64,000 nucleotides of DNA from Lathyrus oleraceus (Eukaryota > Streptophyta > Magnoliopsida > Fabales > Fabaceae). A model generated the notes under the pieces. That model saw nothing but the letters and a program-made list of their open reading frames with translations. It was not told the origin of the DNA and searched no databases. Below are positions 36,243 through 48,753 of the stretch, piece by piece. A program made the translations under genes and the position numbers. The stretch lies in NCBI RefSeq assembly GCF_024323335.1, contig NC_066581.1:179111330-179175329 (forward strand), given 5' to 3'. The first letter of the stretch is position 1. Each line of letters starts with the position of its first letter.

Positions 36243-38505
36243 ATTTCCAATGTCACGACCCATACCAATGAAAGAAATGGAGAAGTGAGTAGTGGATCCA
36301 AGAGGGTTGCGTTCAACGATGAGAATGAAGGGAAAGAATTTGAGGATCATCATGCCGATGTCAAAAAGCTTGTTGATCCCAACCTTCAAGTTTGAAGAAG
36401 TCAATTCCCTAAAGTTGGCAATCATTTGGCTGTTTCAACACTTCTTTTGTAGTTTCTTTGCATGTTGGTTGTTATTTGCTTTTAAACATTGTTGTTTTAT
36501 TTGAATTGGTAAGATTAATGAAATGATTATGCATCTTTTGAATTAATCCATTCGTATTCACTCGTTTTTCATTAATGTTAAAAAACAAAAACAAAAATAC
36601 TCCTCTCATTCATTTTTGTTTATCAAATCGTTGTGTTAACAAAGATTGGAGGGAGGATGATGAAAACGAAACACCTGAAATTGTTGTGGTATGCTTTTGA
36701 AGAAAACCTTGCCGATGATGTAAGGCATTGTTTCAAATCCCCAAACACTGAAGAGATAAGGAGTTAATCCCTAGTTAACCACTTTGAGCCTAGAAGTTGG
36801 TGTGTATTTTGGATCTAAAACCCTTAATCTTAACCTGGGGCAGGGTAGTTATGTTCAGATAGTTTGATCGTGCATTCGATCTTTCAAAAAAAAATCGTCC
36901 ATATGTACACCCTCCAATTAGGTTCAACCACATGTTATCCTTCGCGCACATGTTGAAGTGTCGAAGAAGTTAAGAAAAGTTAAAATTAGTGTTGGTTGAT
37001 CCTTATCCACCAATAATGTGGCAGTCAATACCTTTAAAGAATAAAAAAGGCCCGCTAAGTCAAATACCACAAAATGACTTAGGCAAACGTCAGGGCATCC
37101 CTATGGACCGAAAGCCTCAAAGAAGAAGTCCAAGAAAAATTAGGGAATAAAGAAAATCAATCAAAAGAGGTCATTAAATACTTAACAAAAATAAAATAAG
37201 GGGACTGCCATTTCAAGAAAATCCGTCTTGAATCCCCATCACACCTTCGAACCCTCTTGAAAGTCGAATGCGTGTATCGAATTAACTGAATATAGGAACT
37301 GGAGATCATCAAGAAGAAGGGGTGGGTAAAATAAATTTTGAGCCTTATATCCTTTTGTTTCAAAAAAACGTGAACCAGACCACGTTACAACCCTTAAAAG
37401 ACCTAATTGAGGCAGGGTTTATTTTGAAAGCATACTATAACAAGTTTGTGTTAACTTGACTCCAAACGATTTTTGTAAATCATTTGATGGCACCAACTTG
37501 CATACTGTGAATGACTTGATCACTATTGTGTTCTTATCAACGACTCATTCACTGTATTTCACCCGTTCATATCAATAAATTTTGATATCAAATTTTTGCA
37601 TAAGCATTGAATTAAAATTACCATTTTTGAATGAACAATCTTATTTGCGAGTCAACACTTAGCATCAAAGAAATTCAATACACAGTTGAGGAACTTGATG
37701 GAGTGAAAAAAGTCTATTCAGGGGCAAATCACTTTGAGCATCAGTTAATTCGAGCTAATCACCCTAAGGGTCATCTAGCCAAGAGTAATCTACTTCAAGA
37801 ATCAGACTAGGGCAAGCCACCTCGGAGCTCAATAAGTCCGACTATCCAAAGGACAGTCAACCAAGAGTCTGCCATTCCAACATTTGGATTAGTCAAGAGT
37901 CTACCATTGCAAGTTTCAAACACTTGGGGCAAGCCATCTCGAGGTAGTCTCATGGCAAATTTGTTTCCAAACTCACTTTCAAGGTGAACATTTTCAAAGA
38001 CCCAACAAACTGGGGCAAGATGAGCCACGAAGGGGCAGACCCCCTTCATGCTTTCAAACTGCTCAAACAAACTCTGCCATACGTCAACAACTATTGAGTT
38101 TAAGACGAGTGCCCGAAAATTATGCTAGCACGATTCATTAATCCTCCAAAAGGATCCATTGGCTAAGCTGTGGCTATCAAACTGGATAGAATCCTCCTTT
38201 GACAACATCTATCATAAAATATTTGGTTGAGTTCTCGGTGTTGAGGAATCATGAGCTTCCATAAAAAGCCTTTACAAACTCCCAGTCTGCCCAATGTCAG
38301 CATTCTCATAATCATGATCATTCATATATCATGCATAAAAGGAAATTCAAATCATGCATAGCCGAAATGTACTTCGTGCTCATTTTGCATTGACCCAGGT
38401 CTTGTTGTCGATCCTATGATCCTTTGACCTTTGATTCCAGTTTGTATTTGGTGCCCTTAAACCCACATCCGATTTTCGCAGTCATTTTCAAATCCAATTT
38501 TTGTT
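36243..38505 (+). other. Noncoding backbone of element D
   Basis: It matches the backbone of A at several places (36640-36850 and 37045-37165). GGGGCA words recur near 37723, 37925, 38013 and 38031. No coding frame is supported. Confidence 0.6.
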
Positions 38506-39375
38506 CAATACTATTCAGGTTATATATGAACTTGTTGTTGAGCCTTATTCCGGTATCAGGTCATACATGAACCTGTACTGAAGATTTTTTTCTCTGTTTG
38601 CTCAATACTATTCAGGTCATGTATGAACCTGTTGTTGAACCCTTATTTCGGTATCAGGTCATACTTGAACCTGTTCTAAAGAGTTTTTCCCCGTTTGTTC
38701 AATACTATTCAGGTTATATATGAACCTGTTGTTGAGCTTTATTCCGGTGTCAGGTCATACATGAACCTGTCCTGAAGATTTTTTCCTATGTTTGTTCAAT
38801 ACTATTCTGGTCATGTATGAACCTGTTTTTGAACCCTTATTCCGGTATCAGGTCATACTTGAACCTGTTCTGAAGAGTTTTTCCCCGTTTGTTCAATACT
38901 ATTCAGGTCATGTATGAACCTGTTGTTGAGCTTTTATTCCAGTGTCAGGTCATATATGAACCTGTTCTGAAGAGTCTTTCCTTTTGTTCAGTACTATTCA
39001 GGTCATGTATGAACCTGTTGTTGAGCTTTTATTCCGTTGTCAGGTCATATATGAACCTGTTCTGAAGAGTTTTTCCAATTTTTGTTCAATACTATTCAGG
39101 TCATATGTGAACCTGTTGTTGAGCTTTTATTCCGGGGTCAGGTCATACTTGAACCTGCTCTGAAGAGTCTTTCTCCATGATTTGTTTTGGTGTTGTCAGG
39201 TCATATATAAACATGTTGATACACTTTTCTTGAATTTTTCTGAGTTTATTAGGTCATACCTGAACTTGCTATCAGAACTTCTTGATATTCCCCAGCGTTG
39301 TCAGGTCATATATGAACTAGTTGTAGCATCTTTTCCTTTATTCTGGTTAGTAAGTCATATGTGAACTTACTACCG
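38506..39375 (+). repeat. TCATATATGA-centred hairpin array, element D
   Basis: About 14 units of CAGGTCATRTATGAACCTG alternate with TTGTTGAGCTTTATTCCG and CTGAAGAGTTTTTCC spacers. Near the end the arms change together to AGTAAG/CTTACT (near 39350) around the same TCATATGTGA centre. Confidence 0.85.
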
Positions 39376-39611
39376 AAACCTCTTGTATTCCAAGTATCGA
39401 TTATCAAATTTCACTTTGAGTACTCCCCGTTGTGTCTGATTCTCCAGCAGGATTTGTCTTCCCCAGCAAATTTGTTTTTTTTGCCATTTGTCTTTCTCCC
39501 TGTGGACTACCAGCATTCCCCACAATTTGGTCTATCTAGTAGCATCTCCTGTCAAGGGTCCACCATATCCCTAGCAGATAAAAATTACAAAAAAGAATCA
39601 TGCATCCATGC

Positions 39612-39668
39612 ATATCATATCATGTCATATCATATCATATCATATCATATCATATCACATCATGTCAT
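39612..39668 (+). repeat. CATAT microsatellite near the D polypurine tract
   Basis: About ten tandem CATAT/CATGT pentamers lie about 100 bp before the PPT, preceded by CCCCAGCA-type words (39425-39545) that also occur in B and C. Confidence 0.85.
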
Positions 39669-39770
39669 AAGGATTCAGGATCAAAATCCGGGTCTTCTTA
39701 GTATTTAACCATCTCCCACTATGATCATATGAAGAGTGTCCTGCTTCATATTCTCTAGTTGAAGACGCTT

Positions 39771-39783
39771 AAATAGGGGCAAC
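39771..39783 (+). other. Polypurine tract of element D
   Basis: AAATAGGGGCAAC directly precedes TGTCATACCCC. Confidence 0.85.
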
Positions 39784-40937
39784 TGTCATACCCCGATTTT
39801 GGTCCTGAATTTTTTCCATTTTTTCATTTTAATTTGGCACTTGGCCTAAGGTTCATTTGCATACATTCATTCCCAAATCCATATTTTTGTTACACATTGG
39901 TCATTGTCTATGCCTTTTTGATCATGGTGCTTTTGATTATAAAATGGATTTTAATTATTTGACTTTTTAATTTTCAATTTGATTTTAATTTCGAATTAAG
40001 TTTAATTCCAAATTTCAATTTAATTTTAATTGTTATTTTTACTAATGATTCAAACTCTTATTGATATTAATTTTCAAATAAATGTTAGAATTGATATCAA
40101 AGTAATTTTAATAAATTATGAATTAATTTGATTTTAATTTGGTTTTTACTGATTTTTTATTATTATTTAAATTGATATTTAAATTAGTCTTGGATTATTT
40201 CTAAAAATCCATTTTATAACCAAACATGATCCATTTTTCATCCATAGTTCATCCCAAATCAAAATAGCACATACACACATTTCATAACATTCAATAATAT
40301 TTAGCTTTCAAGCATTTCCAAAAACCATATTCACACATACATGTTTCTCCCAAATGCACGTCCATTTTTACAACAGTAAACCATATTTCACCAAGTAAAA
40401 GCATCCTAATTACAAACCGTGACTCATTCAAACCAAAGCCATTGCTTCATTTCACGGACCTTTGATTACAATGTTTGAAACGAAATGCAAATTTCAAACC
40501 AACACATTCACACTTCAAAGCTGCTACAACCTTGGGCAATTCCCGAAATTACAGCGGATTCTCATTTGTTACATCCAATTTTCAAATTCACAAAATAGAA
40601 CCTTCATGACAATGCAACACACAAAAAGCTAATGAAAGGAATCTCATTCATGAGCTGTAAGCCACAACAGCAAGGTTACACTGGGAATGTACAACGATTC
40701 AAACTCATTGTTATTTTCATAAAAGAAAAGAGAACATACCAAATTTCATTGAAATTCAAAGCTCATAAAAAGGCAAACTTGCGGTGTACATTATAATTAT
40801 CGTTGCATACCGTTTTTGACTTGAAGACTTCTTCTCGCGATATTACTTTGCAAAGGTCTTCACCAAGTTTATCTGCAGCTCGAGGAGCATCATTAGCCAT
40901 GTCTTACTTGCAGCATGTACATCCATAACAGAGGGAT

Positions 40938-41486
40938 TGAGAGCTAGCAGTGAAGCAGCAAAGACATGGAGGACTGTTCCAGCACCGAAAAGAGGTGAGA
41001 TTGTAAGACAGGATTCGAGATGCATTGAGGGCTAAGTTGGATCCACTTGGTAGGTTGGTGGCTCTTGAGATGGGGAAAATTCTTGCTGAAGGAATTGGTG
41101 AGGTTCAGGAAATTATTGATATGTGTGGTTATTCTGTGGGGCTGAGCCGACAACTGAAGGGATCAATTATCCCATTAGAACTTCCAGAGCATATGATGTT
41201 TGAGGTATGGAACCCATTAGGGATCGTTGGTGTAATCACTGCTTTCAACTTTCCATGTGTTGTACTAGGATGGAATGCTTACATTGCACTAGTCGGCGAT
41301 AACATGGTTGTCTGGAAGGGTGCGCCAACTACTCCATTGATAATTACAAAGCTGATTGCTGAAGTTTTTGAGAGGAACAATTTACCCGGAGCAATCTTTA
41401 CCGATGAGGCCGATATCACATTGGTTGTGCGCTCTATTTTCTTTGCAGCCGTCGGTACTGTTGGTTAGCGTTGTACAACCTGCCAT
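40938..41486 (+). pseudogene. ALDH7 fragment, second copy in the D 3' LTR
   Basis: It is the same captured fragment as in the 5' LTR, at an offset of 10203 bp, with the same frame slip, the same missing block and the same premature TAG. Presence in both LTRs shows that the capture predates this insertion. Confidence 0.85.
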
Positions 41487-42651
41487 GACCCTGCCGGAAG
41501 AACAACCGTGACAGTAACCTCACACCACATACATGTGATGCATCATGCCGTCAATATCCTGCAGCAACAAATCCAAGCAAGGCCAGGGCGCATTAAAACC
41601 AAGCATGAGAATTATAAAACTAAAATCATTCACAGCAAAGCATTGAACCTAATTGCAAAAGAGGTTAAGCATCGTCCATAAACTAAGTCACTTACAGCAT
41701 TGTATAACAGCAAACACAGTACCAATAACACAATCAACCCGTGTTCATAATCGGAGCTTTGCAAATAACCGAAGTTGCCCATGAATCGTTGCTAATTTTC
41801 ACTGCAGTAAAAAATACAAACTAATTAGCCAAGGCAGTAAAGATTCGAAAATTCCCAAATTGGCATTAGGACAAAATTCAAAGAGAAAGCTAAGTTCAGA
41901 ATACCGTTTTCGGTTTTAGCATTAAACAGGCCGATCCAAACTGAGCACATGAAAGAGGATTTTGCAGGATGCTCCTTTGAACACCAAATGTACCAATTCG
42001 AAACCCTAATTAGGAGAGATAAATAGAGATAAAGAGGGAATCAGTGAGGGACGAGAAAAAAAATCGGAGAAAAAAAGAGAGAAACGGCGGAAAAGATACG
42101 ATAAACCCTAATCCCCAAATCAGAAAAGGGACCGATTGAAAGAAGCGAAGGAAGGAGATTTGATCATTACATGAGTTGCCAAACCACCGAAGGTGAGTTT
42201 CCGTTTGGGATTTTCAATCTATGTTGTAGTTTGGTTCTGAGTGAGATTGAGAGAGACGCGACTGTGAGTTTTGCTGAGAGTGAGTGAGAGAGAGTCATGA
42301 GATTGGGGAAGGCGATTGTTTGAGAGTGTGAGAGAAAAGTGAGATTGGGAGAGAACGATTCTGTTACTATTCCAAATTGTTTTTTCTTTTTTCTTTAATT
42401 CGTTTTAAACAGAGTAAATTTTGAAAAATCATTTAAAGTTTGTTTAAACTTCCTAAGTTTTAGTTAATATTAGTTAATAAATATTTCCTCCTTTTCAATT
42501 CATATTCCCATTAAAAAACCCAACAGCCAAGCGGTTGGGTTTAATTATTGGTAGTCCAACAGATTTCTTCTTTATTAGTTTTTTATTTTAATTCTAATTT
42601 TTGATCTATCTTGGTTTATTTATCCAAACTAGCATTAAAATAATAACTAGT

Positions 42652-42790
42652 CATGAGTGGTCTGGTGGAGAGGGGTGATTTTTATGGTCTTTAGTGTAGT
42701 GGGTTTGATACCCGTATTGAGCATTTTTTTCTTTTAGCTTTTTTTCTTTTAGCATTTTATTTTCTTTTAGCATTTTATTTTATGTTTATG
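42652..42790 (+). mobile_element. SINE-like insert, copy in the D 3' LTR
   Basis: Counterpart of 32449-32600, with GGGTTTGATACCC at the B-box position and two rather than three TTTTTCTTTTAGC-like tail units. Confidence 0.4.
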
Positions 42791-43358
42791 TTTTTATTAT
42801 ACTCATGGTTGATCTGCTTTCTTTTAATTTCATCATTCATTCAAAACCATTTTAAAACTATAAAAATCATATTTTTCTCGATTCAATGTCGAGCCCATTT
42901 TCACACCCTTGTAAGTCGATTGCTTTTGAGCATCGCCATCAACCTCACATAGCTTACTCTTGGGCTTTCTTACAATGAGCCGGTTCTCTTGCACTTACAC
43001 TCATGCATTGCATTATTTGTTGTTTGGGCCCGATTTAATTATTTCACAATTTTTTAATCCCCATTTAACAAGATGTACCCCACTCCCCGATGTGTAATAA
43101 TTTGGTACTGTTTTATTTCTTTATTACTTGACTGTTTAGTTAGATACTAACACGAGAATAAAATTAACAATTTCAAAAAATACAAAAAATATGACTCGAT
43201 CCAACGTCGAGTATTTTCTCAATAAACAAATCAATTCATTTTTCCCTCCTATTCTATTCCATTTCTTTCAAACTCTCATCAAACGCTTGATTCAACATCA
43301 AGCCATTTTTTCTGATAAAAACTCAAAAAAATATTAATTCATATTCAAGACCTTTTCA

Positions 43359-43840
43359 ATAAAGATGGAAATGGAACATGGTGTATACCACGCATTCCTG
43401 AGACTAGGATTCGAGATGTATATCTCGTCAATCCTAGCTCTCGCCATCATCCAAGTTTATCCACTTTGTTTTCTTTCAAGCACCCATCCAAATTTCTCTT
43501 AAACGTCCATCAATACTTGATCTAGGTCAAGTTATTTTCACAACAAAACTCAAAATACCTAATTCTTATTTAACACTTTCTCAATAAAGGTGGAAATGGA
43601 ACATGGTGTATACCATGCACTCCTGAGGTTAAGATTCGAGACGTATGCCTCGCCAATCTTAACTCTCGCCATCGCCTCAAATTGTCAATGCGGTTTCTTC
43701 AAACCCTTTCTCAATCAAATTCCAAAATACTTAATTCCTATCTTAACCTCTTTCAATAAAGATGGAAATGGAACATGGTGTATACCATGCACTCCTGAGG
43801 CTAGGATTCGAGATGTATATCTCGCTCATCCAAGTTCTCG
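43359..43840 (+). repeat. GTAT-palindrome repeats in the D 3' LTR
   Basis: Three units equivalent to 33170-33650. The first palindrome has CATGGT against ACCACG, so one arm has mutated since insertion. Confidence 0.85.
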
Positions 43841-44341
43841 CCATCACTCAAAATACATCCAACCAATCAAACTCTTTTCTCGCCGTCGTGCGACTAATCA
43901 AAGAACCTTTTTTAAATGAAAGATATATTGTCTTAAGTGATACAAAACAATGTTTCGGCCACGATTGTTGAGTAGAGATAAATGACGCTTTTCCGAATGT
44001 AGATTTATAAATTCGTTCGATGTGTGGTATGCGTCCACTCCTCATCTGTTTTGGGTAAAACGATGTTTTTGTCGATTAATACAATATAGCTTTCGCTAAA
44101 ATCGACCAACAAACAAACATTTTTCTACCCAGAACTACGTAAGCCTTGATTTCTCTTTTGAGATGCGTAGGAGCAGGATTTGTAAATCTTGTCAGGCCCA
44201 CTAATAAAAAACTTAGGTTTAGTCCTTTGTCAAAAATCCAAAAACATTTCTTCTCTCTTTTATTCTTTCTTTCCCACCTAATAACTTGAAAAGCCTAATA
44301 TTTCAAACTAACATTAACGCACACAACTGACCTAATGGTTC

Positions 44342-44357
44342 CCGTTGAGTACAACGG
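44342..44357 (+). other. AGTA hairpin, D 3' LTR
   Basis: CCGTTG-AGTA-CAACGG followed by GGGGTGCTAATACC, identical to the 5' LTR copy. The GAACTACG module lies upstream at about 44132-44200. Confidence 0.75.
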
Positions 44358-44586
44358 ATGTGAGGGGTGCTAATACCTTCCCCTCGCGTAATCGACTCCC
44401 GAACCCTGATATTGGTTGCTATGACCATATCTTATCCTTTCTTTTTTGTCTTGGGTTTTATCGATATTTCCCCTTTCCTTTTTAGGAATAAATAAAGTTC
44501 GGTGGCGACTCTGTTCAGTCCATCATTGCGAGCGTGCGATCGCGCTTCGCTTTGTAGTCGTATCCCCATTTTTTCGAGGTGCGACA

Positions 44587-44591
44587 GGCCC
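44587..44591 (+). repeat. Right target-site duplication of element D
   Basis: GGCCC, identical to 29574-29578. Confidence 0.93.
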
Positions 44592-44812
44592 CGATCTTGA
44601 TATCTCTTCTGGCGTCCTCAGTACCAAGATTCACAATCTCTAACTCCTCCTGATGAGGTTGGATGACCCTTTCCTCCTGCTTCAACAATCTAGCCAATTC
44701 TTTCGGGAGTTCACTGTCTTCCTCAGTCTCCTCTTCAGCTTGGTAGATGGGATTGTCGAAATCATACTGAGCCATAACAGATTTGTTCATAGTGGATGCC
44801 ATAAGATCACTT
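44587..44812 (-). pseudogene. Element C pol exon start, acidic linker before RT
   Basis: The first coding bases after the intron on the minus strand. They encode an acidic segment (AEEETEEDSELPKELARLLK, then GTEDARRDIKIG) and stop at the D insertion. The frame resumes at 29578. The same linker opens the RT exon of B. Confidence 0.88.
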
Positions 44813-45052
44813 CTGCATGTTTAATGCTTTATTTTAGAAAAAGAGTTCAAGAAAGTCACAAAAACAAAAACATTGCCATTCTTATTTTTTTGAAAATGAA
44901 AAACAAAAATAGAAAGACAGGGATCACAAAATTGTTTGCAAAACGTCCTTTATTAATGATAATCATTGAAAACATGAGGCCCTACAATGAACCACTACGC
45001 CTTGGGCAGAACGTAGGGTTTTGTGCAGAATGAAAAAACAAAAGAAAATTAC
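44813..45052 (-). other. Pro/RT intron of element C
   Basis: On the minus strand the donor GA|GTAATT overlaps the pro stop and the acceptor is AACATGCAG|A. Excision of 240 bp leaves pro in frame with the RT exon. Sequence and position correspond to the intron of B. Confidence 0.78.
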
Positions 45053-46929
45053 TCTGTTTGAAGAGTAACTTGGACTATATCCTCTGCAGTCCAATTGCTG
45101 ATTACTTCCCCTGGTGCACTCGGGCAAACCCAGCAGTCGAGATCACAATCACTGTCACCGTCTTCAACATCAGCTGCGAATACGTCACCATGATTCATCA
45201 GCCCAGCGCTGGTAAAGGTGCTCGGACCTACTGCACCCTGCTCTGCTCGGAGAGGCTCATAACCAATGCCAAATTTGTCTTCTTTGACAGGCAAGTCCAC
45301 CATCTTGCCCCAGCCCTCAGCTTTGCCAGAGTCAACCACCTCTTTGGCCTGCTTGTACGAAGCAATTGAAGCACCTGGCTTCCTCTGATCAGCATACGCC
45401 ACCTTCTCAAGGGCCACAGTCTCAAACGCCTGGCACAAAGTTTCGTGGATCTCGCCATCCACCTCGACATACTTGAACGAGGATAGGTGACTCACCAAGA
45501 TGTCCTCTTCACCGCACACGGTCACAATTTGACCGTTCCAGACGTATTTGAGCTTCTGATGGAGAGTCGACGAGACTGCCCCTGCTGCATGAATCCATGG
45601 ACGCCCTAACAAACAACTGTAAGCAGGCTGGATGTCCATGACATAGAAGATGATGTCAAACTCCTCAGGACCTATCTTCACCGGCAAAGTGACTTCCCCA
45701 AACACAGACCGTTTGGACCCGTCAAATGCACGAACAATCAGGTCGCTTGGCGTCAGCACAACCCCTTCAACAGGTATCTTCTTCAAGATTTGCTTCGGCA
45801 GCATATTCAACGAAGAACCCGTGTCCACCAACACGTGAGACAGTACGGCCCCCTTGCACTCCATGGTGATGTGCAAGGCCTTGTTATGATTGCGACCCTC
45901 AAGCGTCAGATCAAGATCAGTGAATCCCACACCATGTCGGGTACTCACGTTGGCAATTACACCCTCAAGCTGGTTGACGGAAATCTCCTGAGGTACATAC
46001 GCCATATTCAGCATCTTCAACAAGGCGTCTCGATGTGCCTCAGAACACAGCAGCAGAGAGAGAATAGAGATTTTGGAGGGAGTTTGGTTGAGCTGATCCA
46101 CAATCTTGTAATCACTCTTCTTAATGATGCGCATGAACTCCTCCACGTCCTTCTCAAACGAGCCACCAGGCACATTCGTTTGAGCAGGCACTTCGTTAAC
46201 CACGGCCTGTTTGCCCTTAGCTCTAGCAGATGCCTCAGCATTGGCATCCCTCAACGGTTGAGGCGCAAACAACCGACCACTGCGAGTAAAGCCTCCTGGT
46301 CCACCCACATTGTCCATAACGGGACTCACAACCCCAGGAGTTTTACTAACAGGCACACCTATCGTCACGGGCGCTTGATTGGAAGGCTTGACCCTATTCT
46401 CAGCCCTTCTGTTGCTTCGGTAGGCGTTATCATATTTCCAGGGCACAGCATTACTATTCACAGCCCTTTTTACCGGAGCAACAATCGTTGTCGGAGTACT
46501 AGCAGAAACTGGTGCAGAAATGGTAACTGGATTACCACTCGTTGTTGGCGCACGTCCTTCAGACGGTTTAAAAAAGATTGTGACAGTAGACACTGCCCCA
46601 CGATCTCTGCTATCAACCCGGCCAAACTGCACACAGCCTTCATCAATCAGCTTCTGAATGCCAGCCCTTAACAGCTCACACCCATTCTCAGCCTCTGCAC
46701 AGCCCACACAGTCTTCATCACAGCCCGGATGAACACCACAATTCAAAAGACGGCCCTTGACAACCAGCAACGAAGTCTGAATCTCTTCAACCCTAGCAAC
46801 CTGATCTTCAGATTCACTTTCAACACAATTCACCCTAGGAGCACCATGCGCGGGCATGGGATTGTTCACAACATTAGGCACTGGCGCGAAGTTGATCGTC
46901 TTGGCGTCGATCAGATCCTGGACTTTGTG
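45049..46929 (-). pseudogene. Element C protease region (aspartic protease)
   Basis: A continuous frame follows the gag stop. An N-terminal Pro/Thr/Val-rich linker (about 46700-46200) leads to a retropepsin-like domain with VLVDTGSSLNMLP as active site and a downstream CLLGRPWIHAAGA block, then an acidic tail ending VQVTLQTE. The enzyme would mature the gag-pol polyprotein as a dimer. The stop at the end is expected to be removed by splicing. Its core residues look intact, but it can only be reached through the gag stop, so this copy is scored as part of a broken polyprotein. Confidence 0.88.
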
Positions 46930-48447
46930 CTAAAAAGCCCGGCACTTCTCAATATGATGTCCGGGTGCACCAGAATGGAAATCGCACCGGACATTAGCAT
47001 CATATCCATGAGGCAAAACGGTTGGCGGAGCCATGGTTCTCAACTCAACAAAACCTAATCTGAGCAACTCAGGCAGTAGCTCATCGTAGGTCATGGGCAA
47101 GGGATCAAAACGTCTATCAGGAAGCCTCTGCCTCGGCTGATAAGGACGTTGCTGTTGTTGTTGTTGTCTCGGTTGTTGCGGAGGTTGACGTTGTTGAGGT
47201 GCAGGAATGGTCACTGCAGCAACCTGTCTGTATTGATTTTGATTTCTGTTCGGACCTCGGCGGTGCTGAACAGCATTGGTTTCACCTTCTCTACGACGAG
47301 GTGCCCCAGAGAAAGGTTTCTTGGATGAAGAGGAACCAGCATCATTGATCTTCCCAGCCTTGATCAAGCTCTCAGTCCTCTCACCGCAAATCACAACATC
47401 GGAAAAGCTTCCAAATGGGCAACTCCCTATTCGGTCCATGAATACCCCTTGAAGTGTGCCGATAAACATATCAGACAACTCCCTTTCCAGCATAGGGGGT
47501 TGGACTCTCGCAGCAAGCTCACGCCACCTCTGGGCATACTCTTTAAAGCTTTCATTATTTTTCTGGCACAGACTCTGCAGCTGAGTCCGGCTCGGTGCCA
47601 TATCCATGTTGTGCTTGTATTGTCTGAGAAAAGCTTCTCCCAGATCCCTCCAGCATCGGATAGAATCTCTTTTGAGCTCCATGTACCAATCCAAAGATGC
47701 CCCAGATAGACTATCTTGGAAAAAGTACATCCACATTTTCTCGTCATCTGTATATGCCGAGATCTTCCGATAATACGCCTGCACGTGAGTGCGAGGGCAA
47801 GAAGTACCGTTGTACTTGTCGAAGGTGGGTGCTTTGAATTTATGGGGGATTCTCAGACCTTCAACCAACCCCATGTTAGTGACATCGAACCCAAGAGAGT
47901 TCTGGCATTCCATCGCACGAATCTTTTCAGCGAGGGCATCAACCTTCCGATCCCTGTCCTCAACTCTGACAACATCTCTGACAACATCCTCATCTTCACT
48001 CAGCAGTGTGAACATGTCCTCCTGTCTGTCGACAATAGGAGCTGGATGACGGACCGGAGCCCGGGTAGCTCTGGCATTGACCTCTGCAGCAAGAGGCTGA
48101 CCATTGATTCTGATACCCCTGAGTTCGTCTCCCACAGCATAGTCATGAACGGGAGCAGCAGCAACATTGACATTCTCATGAACCGGTGCAACAACAGGCG
48201 AACCACGGTTAGATGCCTGAATAACCGTCTCTTGTCTCTGAACCAAAGCACGAAGCTCCTCCTGACCTTGAGCAACCCCTTGCATCATCGTCATGAACTG
48301 GGCCATGTTCGCCCTCATCTCAGCCAACTCATTCTGAACCTGATCCATGCTTCTGCGCTGATTAAGTCTGGTAGAATACCGGTGCGGTCGCTGATCAGCT
48401 ATCCTGCCTGACACAGGAACCAGAGTGAGAAGTCGGCACAAGAACAC
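46930..48447 (-). pseudogene. Element C gag
   Basis: A frame of 505 residues from 48447. Residues about 35-70 are a coil (MDQVQNELAEMRANMAQF), and the retrotransposon gag domain (YYRKISAYTDDEKMWMYFFQ, then SLSGASLDWYMEL) spans about 215-375. A Gln/Pro/Arg-rich stretch and a CHHC finger CDFHSGAPGHHIEKC close it. A TAG at 46932-46930 interrupts what should be one gag-pro frame. Gag builds the cytoplasmic particle that encloses the RNA. The start codon is a choice, since an internal Met at about residue 34 opens the coil and may be the true start. Confidence 0.88.
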
Positions 48448-48753
48448 CTGTTATGCATATGTTATGAGTATGATGCTAATGCATATTATGCACATGATAA
48501 TGATCATTTCTTAGGCATTCAAAGAGCCTGATTCACCTCAAGAAACGACAACCTGCAACAACACAAAAGCAACAGGGAGATACAGAAACAGCATACGACT
48601 GAGCAATGAGTACAGAATGAAACCAAAGAATCTCATCTATAAATGAGCAACTGGATCATACAACAAAGATCCAAATATCCAACAAAGTACAGCAAAGAAT
48701 CCCGCCCAACAAGCCTGGGGGTGATTCACAACATAAACATCAGAAAGTACAAG
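48448..48753 (-). other. ORF1-gag spacer of element C
   Basis: About 300 bp of noncoding sequence between the end of ORF1 and gag. No frame or repeat is seen. GCATATGTTATGAG-type AT-rich text precedes gag. Confidence 0.5.

Larger units (their letters stand above)
29579..44586 (+). mobile_element. Element D: non-autonomous Ogre-type element nested in C
   Basis: The order is LTRs 29579-34398 and 39784-44586, PBS 34401-34418, leader, reduced gag-like ORF, noncoding backbone, hairpin array and PPT. Total length is about 15.0 kb with perfect GGCCC duplications. It splits the acidic linker between the intron and RT of C. There is no pro or pol, so mobilisation would be in trans. Confidence 0.95.
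39784..44586 (+). mobile_element. Element D 3' LTR (4803 bp)
   Basis: Near-identical to 29579-34398, with a few substitutions, a 2 bp change near 40492 and a shorter T-rich SINE tail. It ends GCGACA next to the GGCCC duplication. Confidence 0.94.

Noticed and set aside
39361..39708. 115-residue frame ending in a repeated HIISYHII pattern
   Set aside because: It is translation of the CATAT microsatellite and the preceding noncoding 3' region.
45790..46671. 293-residue plus-strand frame
   Set aside because: It is the complement of the protease region, which is clearly coding on the minus strand.
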